A stretch of DNA of 64,000 nt from Beroe forskalii. Taxonomy: Eukaryota > Ctenophora > Nuda > Beroida > Beroidae. A program made the position numbers and the translations under genes. The stretch covers positions 186,001-250,000 of the forward strand of contig WFMF01000249.1 of assembly GCA_011033025.1 (NCBI GenBank). The letters are read 5' to 3'. Shown here one piece after another: positions 56,328-64,000 of this stretch. The notes below the pieces were generated by a model that was given only the letters and a program-made list of their open reading frames with translations, ran no database searches and had not been told where the DNA came from. How positions within the stretch are numbered: position 1 is the stretch's first letter; each line of letters starts with the position of its first letter.

Positions 56328-59300
56328 GTTTGTGTTGAAGTTTATCGCTGAATTTTCACAATTTACAATTCGTCTATTCCTCTGGGAATAGAAATCCTTA
56401 ATTCTTTTAGGAATCACAAACAACGAGGAAAGTTTTAATATTTTATCTGAATGAAGCTTTACTCTATTTAACAGTAAAGGGACGGCTGTATGGCAAAAAT
56501 GCCCGCACACACATAAACCGTTATGTGGAGAAGCCATTTTTAAAGCTAGAGTTCTGGTTTTTTCAGTAGCTTAGGTTTTGCCTATCTAGTACACGACAAA
56601 ATTAAAATCATTCCTGTGGCTTAATTAATTTCTTAATGAGAGCTAATTCAATTGAGGAGGGTGTAAAAAAGATAGCCGGAATCTGCTGTATGACAAATTT
56701 GCCCGACACGGCTAGGATGATGTAACTCAATTATCCTGCGATCTATGGAAGAGGTGTTTATGTAAACAAATAACTTTGATCATGCAACCAGTTTCTGAGA
56801 TATTTCACCACTGACCAGACATCTAATGCTATACCTATGTCTTCAAGTTTACACAGTTAATTAGCCTTCATTTCTATGGCAACCAAGTTAGGATGGTATA
56901 TAATGTACATACGTATAGGTACTTTATGCAATGGAGGTATAGGAGCAAAAGCATTGTACTCAGAATTCTGAAACACTGATAAACAGGAAATTTTCAATTT
57001 AAGAAATGATGTGAACTCATCAGAATCCATCAAAAATTCATACTTTGGGTGGGTTCGGATCGTTCCGCTCATTTTGGGTGGTTTCGGTCATCAGAAATTA
57101 CGAACTCATCCCGAAACGAGCTATAACTTAGCAAAACCCGAACCCACACAAATCAAGCGGAACCATTCGAATTTTCGAACACACATAAAGTATAAATTTA
57201 TGGTGGGCTCGGGTGGTTTCAAGTGGGTTCGGGTTGGTATCCAGGGTGGTTTGAGGCAATATCCGGTGATACGGGTAGTTGGGTGGGTTCGGGTGGGTTC
57301 GGGTGGTTTCTTGTTTTATTACCAACGTATGGATGGGTCAAAACAAAGTGCTTCTGTAATGTGGTTTTTAGATTAAAATATGTCTAAAAGGCTGTCGTAG
57401 GCTATTATAGGATTGAAACGGCGATTTTTACGTGTGCAGCGTGACACTTAGACTTGTCACACTTTTTGGTTTAAAAACTGAAAAGAGGAAAGGACTGGAA
57501 GAAACAAGACGATGGAGATTATTACTGGGGATTCTGCGGAAAGTTGGTTCAGTAGACCGTAGTAATCTGATATGTGCATTATGCTGATCACTGCACGCAT
57601 ACAGATTTTATCTTTTCGCTTCATTTTCACCCGTACCGAGGTTAAAACAGTAGGTTTTCATGACGCATCTTCGCTGCTTATCCACAGTCACGCCCTCTTT
57701 CATGTTTCATGTGTGTACTTTTACCTACACTTTTATTCTTTAATCTAGTTCTAAAAAACAGTTCGGTGCTTTCAGCTCTTGTGCTTTCTCACGGACTGAT
57801 GCTATTGCTAACATGGAATAGATTGTTGGACACCGATTTGTCACTAGTACTGGTTTGTCACCAACCCGCCCGTACCGGTTTGTCACTCGAAGTTTTATTG
57901 ATATTCCTAACACGTGATTGTACTTCATGAATGTGACAGACGACTAATTTGAGTGGCAAACCGGTACGCTGTTCAGCGTTTTAAAACATAGGTAATAGGT
58001 ACTAGGTACCTTGTTTTCTACGGGTATTTATGCTTGTTTTCGATCGGAAGGTCTTATTTGGTAAGTTGGTACTCTGATCAACCATGTCTCTATAGCTCGC
58101 AGACAAAGGAATAATTCAGTATCGTGCTCATATCAACTACTTACCTAATGCTCATAAAAACATAAATTTATGCAGGTGTCATGATCGAATAAATGAAAAA
58201 AGAACCAGTGATTTTAATATCCTAATATTTAAAAAAATCTCTGGGCTGACAAGTGCTCTGGGCTAACAATGGGTCATCAGTTGGGCAAGGGTTATTAGGA
58301 GGCACAAAGTGTGCCGCACGCGGTTTTTCGGCTCCCTATCACGAAGCTGGGAGATTCTTCGAAAATAATTTCAAATAATGGTAACTTATAATAATTGAAT
58401 AATTAAATAATGTCTCTGCGTTTTTTAATAATAATATCACTAAATGTGATTACATCCTTCGGGCTCAAATTAGATAAGGAGAGGGGAGATTCAAGTGAAT
58501 CTTCCCAGGAACAAAGGAAGTAGATTAGAGATTAACAGGAACTTTGTGCTTGCTTGTAGTTTATTCTTTTATATTTTCATCTCCTCTTGCAATTCTTAAT
58601 TCTTTTCAACTTTCCGGAATATCAATGTGAAGCTATAGTTTGATCATGTACCTTTTCGTGGCGTGGGAAAATATTTTAGGATAGGCTGTGTTTTTTCTGT
58701 TCTGTCTACTCTGCCCGTATTTTTCGCTTTTTTCGCTTTCAGAACTTTGACTTTTCTGATTCCAGATGAAATGGAAAGTGAACCATTTGACAAAAATTTT
58801 AATAATTTGGCCTATTGCATTTCATTAGTTCCACCTTTCACTTGAGCCGACTATAACAGGATGGTTGCAAAAGCAAACAGTTCTGTCTCACCAGCGGAGA
58901 GTCTGCAAGCAATCGCAGACAGTCAACACATGAACCTATTCACATCAGACTTTGCAGAGTACATGGATGGGGCGGACCCCCTAGCACGTTACAGGCAGGA
59001 CTTCCACTACCCTCTGAACAGCACAATACCCGCCGCAGACCTGGCGGACCCTGAGGAGGAGTGCATCTACCTGTGCGGGAACTCTCTGGGGCTGTGCCCG
59101 CGGGCTGGCGGGCTGCTCGTGGAGGAGGAGATGAAGAGGTGTGTAAAAGTTTATTTTATCGCTGGGATTTTACAATTTACAATTCGTCTATTCCTCCGGG
59201 AGCTTATTAAGAATAGAAATCCGTTATTCTTCTAGGAGAATCACGAACAATGAGGAAAGTGCTCAAGATCTAAATGCAACTTGTGTTTATTTAACAGACA

Positions 59301-60921
59301 TCTTGTATTTCACGTGAGTCAACGAAATCTTACACAAAATACTCCCCAACAGATGGCGGGAGACGGGGGTGGTGGGGTGGTTTGAGGGGCAGCCCAGACA
59401 GTGGGCTAGCTTTGTGGAGGATGCGTTAGGGCAGCTAGCTGACTTGGTGGGGGCGGAGGAGAGTGAGGTGATGATAATGAACTCCCTGACAATCAACCTC
59501 CATCTGATGATGATACCCTTCTACCAGCCCACGGCACAACGTAACAAGGTACCTATGTAATAGTTAGAATAGTTCTACAGAGAAAAATGTTATCATTCAA
59601 ATCCTTCATATCAGCTGAATTGTTTAGAACCACAATTTGCTCTGACAATTGATATTTATGTTTACTTATTTTCCTCAATTAATAATTATTTATTTTCCTC
59701 AATTTGCTTGTTTTCCTCAATTTGCTTGTTTTCCTCAATTTACTTGTTTTCCTCAAGATCCTGGTTGAGGCGGGCATGTTCCCCTCAGACCTTCTGGCAG
59801 TGGAGTCTCAGATCACCCTGCATGGTCTGGATCCTGCTGAGTGTCTGGTGAGAGTGGAGCCCAGGTCAGGGGAGAGCACTCTCCGAACAGAAGACATCTT
59901 ACAGGTGATATAATATTCTCAACAGGTTTTTGGCATGTTTAACAATATTTGGACAGGTTCAAATTTTCAGCAGAACAGTTTGATATGTTGGGAAGGATAG
60001 GATTTGATAGGGCTCCCTTTGTTAGGACACCTATTTTGACGACTTAGAGTAAACGTTTTTTTTTTATTGGAAACGTTTTCACCTCAAATTCCAAATTGTC
60101 TTTCAAACAAGTAACTAAATATTTTAGCCCACATCTAAGAATTCCTTCACTTCTAGGTGATTGAAGAACAAGGAGAGGAGATAGCACTGATCATGTTTAG
60201 TGGAGTACAGTTCTACACCGGCCAGCTCTTTGACATGGCAGCCATCACAGCAGCAGGGCACGCCAAGGGTTGCATGGTGGGATTTGACCTGGCTCACGCC
60301 ATTGGTAATGTGGAGTTACAGCTACACGAGTGGGGTGTAGACTGGGCAGCCTGGTGTTCGTACAAGTACCTCAATGCTGGTCCAGGGGCTGTTGCAGGGG
60401 TGTTTGTACATAAGAAACATGAGGAGAGGAAGCTGAGGAGATTGGCTGGGTGGTGGGGAGTGGATTTGAGGAGGAGGATGGAGATGAATAATGAGGACAT
60501 TCCTCTGCTGCCAGGAGCTAAGGGTTACGCAGTTTCCTGTTCACCTATACTCTCAACCATGCCACTGGTTGCTGCTATAGAGATGATGCACTCCGTTGGG
60601 ATGCCAGCTCTTGTTGAGAAGCAGAGGCTCCTGACAGGGTATCTAGAGCAGCTGATTCTGGAGACCTTTGACAGCACAGAAGTGCAGATTCTGACACCAA
60701 GTAGTCCGAAGGAGCGAGGGTGTCAGCTCTCCATCTCCTTTACCATGGACTTGAGTGGGGTGTTTGGTGAGATATCCAGGCATGGTGTGGTGTGTGATGT
60801 CAGAAGGTCACATGTCATTAGGGTGGCTCCAGCACCAATTTACAACAGTTATAGGGATGTGCTAAAGTTTGTAAGGGTGCTCAGGAAAGTTATAAAGGCT
60901 GAGAATTGTACCAGTTACTGA
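56050..60921 (+). CDS. KYNU: Kynureninase (4 coding exons, two alternative first exons)
   Basis: This PLP enzyme cleaves kynurenine or 3-hydroxykynurenine to anthranilate or 3-hydroxyanthranilate plus alanine in tryptophan degradation, normally in the cytosol. Exons: first exon A 56050-56327 or B 58861-59138, then 59353-59548, 59758-59904 and 60157-60921, all GT-AG and in phase, giving 461 aa, close to the usual length. Family motifs: [63 protein letters not shown] and [11 protein letters not shown], where Lys277 is the Schiff-base lysine, then RGCQLSISF and [12 protein letters not shown]. Both first exons are 278 bp and end in the same phase, so either could make a full protein. The rest of the gene is single copy. 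Confidence 0.96.
56431..56779. other. Spacer between the two duplicated units
   Basis: AT-rich, single copy as far as I can see. No gene. Confidence 0.6.
56780..59265 (+). repeat. Kynureninase 5' duplication, unit B
   Basis: Second copy of 52,987-56,430 without its two transposon insertions. Promoter-proximal sequence (TTCCGGAATATCAATGTGAA, CTCTGCCCGTATTTTTCGC) is nearly identical in both. Confidence 0.92.
58861..59138 (+). CDS. KYNU: KYNU first exon B
   Basis: Starts [17 protein letters not shown], ends VEEEMKR in phase 2 at donor GTGTGT. It is the closer first exon to exon 2, 214 bases away. Confidence 0.9.
59353..59548 (+). CDS. KYNU: KYNU exon 2
   Basis: Acceptor CCCCAACAG. Encodes [18 protein letters not shown] and [19 protein letters not shown]; donor GTACCT, phase 0. 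Confidence 0.95.
59758..59904 (+). CDS. KYNU: KYNU exon 3
   Basis: Acceptor CCTCAAG, preceded by repeated TTGTTTTCCTCAATTTGC. Encodes [19 protein letters not shown] and LRTEDILQ; donor GTGATA, phase 0. Confidence 0.94.
60157..60921 (+). CDS. KYNU: KYNU terminal exon with PLP lysine
   Basis: Acceptor CACTTCTAG. Carries the PLP-contacting [10 protein letters not shown] and the Schiff-base lysine in CSYKYLNAG, and runs to TGA at 60,919-60,921. Confidence 0.96.
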   Translation: MIEEQGEEIALIMFSGVQFYTGQLFDMAAITAAGHAKGCMVGFDLAHAIGNVELQLHEWGVDWAAWCSYKYLNAGPGAVAGVFVHKKHEERKLRRLAGWWGVDLRRRMEMNNEDIPLLPGAKGYAVSCSPILSTMPLVAAIEMMHSVGMPALVEKQRLLTGYLEQLILETFDSTEVQILTPSSPKERGCQLSISFTMDLSGVFGEISRHGVVCDVRRSHVIRVAPAPIYNSYRDVLKFVRVLRKVIKAENCTSY

Positions 60922-61292
60922 GACGTTTACTGGTATTGGAGAGTAGTGACTTAACTTTTACCATATTTGAATTTCGCTTTTACCACATCCTTTTTCGACA
61001 CACTTTTTTATGTTGACACGTTGGTTACTGGTAAGGTATATTCTTTCAAAATCAGAATGAATTTAAATTTAGTTCAAATGAATTCATTTCTCTATTATTT
61101 TAGTTAAATTCTAGTATTTCAAATCATGCAACATGGCTTTCCTATTTTGCATTTTGCAAAAATAGGAAAAAAACCTTTTCAAATCACAGGTCAGTTAATT
61201 GCAACTGCGAAAGGCATTTTATTCGAACTGGCAAAGAAAATTGAAGAGTGAACAATGTTTAGAAAAAAAATAAAGAAAATTCAAAGACAAAC

Positions 61293-61378
61293 CTTCCCTG
61301 AGCTCTTCTGAGTCCATGACATCATTGTATTTGCTCTTCCGAAGATACAGCCACGCTTTCTCCACATCACACATAATG
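61293..61378 (-). CDS. Possible isolated exon, unrecognised
   Basis: On the minus strand TCTATTACAG precedes 86 bases reading IMCDVEKAWLYLRKSKYNDV + MDSEELRE, then GTTTGT. The open frame, composition and border signals suggest a real exon, possibly with its own start codon (ATG at 61,372-61,374). No partner exon on this strand is visible, and kynureninase occupies the sequence downstream of it. I do not recognise the protein. Confidence 0.4.
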
Positions 61379-61974
61379 CTGTAATAGAGGCACATTCAAA
61401 TCAAAAGAATCATTGTATACCTAAGGAGGTGTATTTATGTGAAGTAAAATTTTGGTGTTCACAAATTTGGTAGGTTGCAATTTGGGGATCTTTCTCAAGT
61501 CTATACTCTAGTTAACATAATATGATAATGACGTCACTTTGAACAGTCATGGTATGTAAAAGTAAGGATTTTTCAGAAAAAATCCCAAAATTACAACCTC
61601 CACAAATACATCCACTAAGGTAATTGGTATCCAAGGTTAATGATTAACGGCATTACACTTATTATTTCATTAAACCTAAATAAGTCATTTAGGTCCCAAC
61701 ATGAGCTTAATCAATAATCATGAGCATATTCCATCATTCTATCATTTTCAATGAAATTGTAATTTAACTATTCAAGCAGATCAATATTAAAAATACAAAA
61801 TACAAATAAATCTCTGTATCATAAAATTTTTATTTATTTTCTTATAATGAATGAAACATATTGACCAAAATTCTGCAACTTGGTTATAATCATTTCATTC
61901 ACATTGCATAATAACAAAAGTTGAGGATTATTTTAATTCGGCAAAATAATAGCAAAGGAACACAGCGAAAATTA
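61379..61974. other. No gene seen
   Basis: AT-rich intergenic or intronic sequence. Confidence 0.5.
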
Positions 61975-63230
61975 GCATCCATTAGTTACCATTAGTATCC
62001 GTGGTAACTGGGTGGATACTGGGTGGATACTATGGTGGATACTAAATGTCAGATTTAGTATCCACAGATACTAATGGATACAGTAGTCTATTTTTTAATA
62101 AATAGTATCCACCGTGGATACTAAATTAGTATCCACTAGTTACCATTAGTTACCATCAGTTACCATTTAGTATCCACCCAGTTTCCACGGATACTAAAAT
62201 TGCCGTTAGTTACCATTTAGTATCCATTAGTATCCACTGAAGAATTAGTATCCATCAGTTACCACAAAACGGCAAAAATAATTTTAAGTCCATAATTCGA
62301 GCCATGGATTATTTTTTTTACGTGCCAGTGGTAACTAACACCTTTCTGTGGATACTAAATTCGATTAAAAACACAGTTAAATTTTAGTATCCACCAAAAG
62401 TTATATATACCTTAAAATGACTTTAGCTGTGGACAAAAATACTTGGGTTACCTAAAATCAGCTAGCCCCCAAAAAAGATATATTATTGTCCATGATACAT
62501 TTATTTCTTTTATTATGCCTCAAAAAGCACCAATTTTGAACATGTTAGTATCCACACAGTTGCCATTAGTATCCACTAAGTAACCATTAGTATCCACACA
62601 GTTACCATTAGTATCCACCCAGTTACCATTAGTATCCACCTAGTTACCATTAGTATCCACCCAGTTACCATTAGTATCCACCCAGTTACCATTAGTATCC
62701 ACGCAGTTACCATTAGTATCCACCTAGTTACCATTAGTATCCACCTAGTTACCTTTAGTATCCACCCAGTTACCATTAGTATCCACCCAGTTACCATTAG
62801 TATCCACCCAGTTACCATTACTATCCACCCAGTTACCATTACTATCCACGCAGTTACCATTAGTATCCACCCAGTTACCATTAGTATCCACCCAGTTACC
62901 ATTAGTATCCACGCAGTTACCATTAGTATCCACCCAGTTACCATTAGTATCCATTCAGTTACCATTAGTATCCACCCAGTTACCATTAGTATCCACCCAG
63001 TTACCATTAGTATCCACCATTAGTATCCACCCAGTTACCATTAGTATCCGCAGTTACCATTAGTATCCACCCAGACACATTAGTATCCACCCGAAAGTTA
63101 CCGTACTATCCATAGTTACCATTACTATCCGCAGTTACCATTACTATCCGCCCAGTTACCATTAGTATCCACCCAGTTAGTTCCACCATTAGTATCCACC
63201 CAGTTGTTAGTATCCGCAGTTACCTGATGT
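61975..63230. mobile_element. Word-array element of GTTACCATTAGTATCCACCC
   Basis: The left part (61,975-62,400) has GGTAACTGGGTGGATACT words in both orientations around an AT-rich core. The right part (62,548-63,220) has about 35 copies of an 18-bp unit, GTTACCATTAGTATCCAC, plus partial units. The inverted word pairs resemble the other word-array elements here. Long open frames on the minus strand only reflect the 18-bp period. Exact ends and any target duplication were not resolved. Confidence 0.7.
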
Positions 63231-63284
63231 CACGTGATAATGACATCACGAGACATATTACGTAGCATAACACGTAACCTCTAG

Positions 63285-63345
63285 TTCTATCCAGTGCCGA
63301 TTATATCCAGTGCTGATTATATCCAGTGCCGATTTTATCCAGTGC
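63285..63345. repeat. 18-bp tandem repeat, ATCCAGTGCCGATTAT
   Basis: Four copies of TATCCAGTGCCGATTATA with single substitutions. Confidence 0.9.
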
Positions 63346-63467
63346 CGTGTTAACCATTAATAACATTATAGTATTTTCGCAGCTTTGTCAGGTTGATTAT
63401 TCATGTTGAAATTATGAGTAAATATACGGCTAGTGTCACATATAACTCTGGGCTCTTCATATCTATG

Positions 63468-63921
63468 ATAATGACATCAGTCAGAAAATTATAGTTAAGC
63501 GCATCTAGCACTTTAAAGGTCAGGATTAGGGTCAGGATTTGTTAGGTTTAGGGTCAGGATTATGGTTAGGGCCATATTTAGGTTTAGGATACAAAAAAAA
63601 TTTACCTTTAGGTCTGTGACGTCACTCAGCCAGAGTTATATGGGACACATACCAAATATACATATATTTCAAATTATAGTCGGACGTCGTCAGACCCGCG
63701 CGTTGTCAGACCCGGGTATGTGTCCCATATATCTCTGGCTGAGTGACGTCATAGACCTAAAGGTCAATTGTTTGTATCCTCAACCTAAATATGGCCCTAA
63801 CCAAAACCCTAACCTTAATCCTGACCCTAAACCTAACCATTCCTGACCCTAATCCTGATCCTAACCCTAACCTTTAAAGCGCTAGATGCGCTTAACTATA
63901 TTTTTCTGACTGACGTCATTA
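63468..63921. mobile_element. Foldback element with CCCTAA-like arms
   Basis: Ends ATAATGACATCAGTCAGAAA and TTTCTGACTGACGTCATTAT are inverted. The arms, roughly 190-200 bp, continue over TAAGCGCATCTAG, TTAGGGTCAGGAT, CCTTTAGGTCT, GTGACGTCA and CTCAGCCAGAG with small differences. The loop (about 63,655-63,710) contains GTCGTCAGACCCG and TTGTCAGACCCG. No coding capacity. Confidence 0.85.
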
Positions 63922-64000
63922 TGTATTTTAAACCGAGTTTTTTTGTACTAAAAATACATTGATCATGCGACTTATATCAAACATCCCAATCCGCAAACTA

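Larger units (their letters stand above)
52987..56430 (+). repeat. Kynureninase 5' duplication, unit A
   Basis: Collinear with 56,780-59,265. Includes GATCATGCAACCAGTTTCTG at the left edge, the GGGTTCGGGTGG block, the promoter region and first exon A. It is longer than unit B because of the insertions at 53,478-53,898 and 54,429-55,099. Confidence 0.92.

Noticed and set aside
62576..63007. 143-aa minus-strand frame of WILMVTG repeats
   Set aside because: Produced by the 18-bp repeat period; no start context, no flanking coding sequence.
1..64000. tRNA or rRNA genes
   Set aside because: I looked for tRNA-like cloverleaf promoter boxes and rRNA landmarks while reading and saw none I could support; a dedicated tRNA search was not possible.

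Overview
The window is animal (metazoan, apparently invertebrate) nuclear DNA. Its genes have spliced exons with GT-AG borders separated by repeat-filled introns. It carries a TGF-beta family ligand, an SRCR/LDLa seven-transmembrane receptor, a Golgi-type carbohydrate sulfotransferase, cytochrome P450 reductase and kynureninase, and debris of Tc1/mariner, hAT, Merlin and non-LTR elements. I cannot name the species from sequence alone.

Layout. 2.0-9.7 kb (+): the 3' half of NADPH-cytochrome P450 reductase, six exons. The 5.1 kb intron after the first visible exon holds a Merlin transposase fragment and an intact LINE ORF1-like gene. Two of its splice sites lie inside tandem arrays built from the exon edges. 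10.5-16.7 kb: a cluster of inverted-repeat elements made of short iterated words, plus a perfect 224-bp palindrome and a lone minus-strand terminal exon. 18.5-21.0 kb: a decayed LINE with a restriction-like endonuclease domain. 23.1-24.1 kb (-): a single-exon carbohydrate sulfotransferase between two direct 1-kb repeats. 26.0-27.9 kb: a TA-flanked element with a hAT-like element nested inside.

28.9-42.1 kb (+): a complete seven-exon TGF-beta superfamily ligand of about 342 aa, assembled here from splice phases. Its 84-bp exon 6 carries the C-x-G-x-C motif and is shorter than most ORF cut-offs. The cysteine that normally links the dimer is replaced by threonine. Its 7-kb fifth intron contains, on the opposite strand, copy 1 of an intronless receptor gene (signal peptide, SRCR, several LDLa modules, 7TM ending in NPxxY). 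Copy 2 lies at 47.0-50.6 kb. Both copies have lesions, at different places.

53.0-60.9 kb (+): kynureninase. The promoter region and exon 1 are tandemly duplicated, giving two near-identical candidate first exons with the same splice phase. The upstream unit carries a TA-flanked element and a LINE 3' end that the other lacks, so the second unit preserves the empty sites. 62.0-63.9 kb: another word-array element and a foldback element with CCCTAA-like motifs.

The genes do not form a pathway. The window is best read as ordinary single-copy genes in a repeat-rich region where minisatellites, foldback elements and local duplications repeatedly touch exon borders, first exons and 3' flanks.
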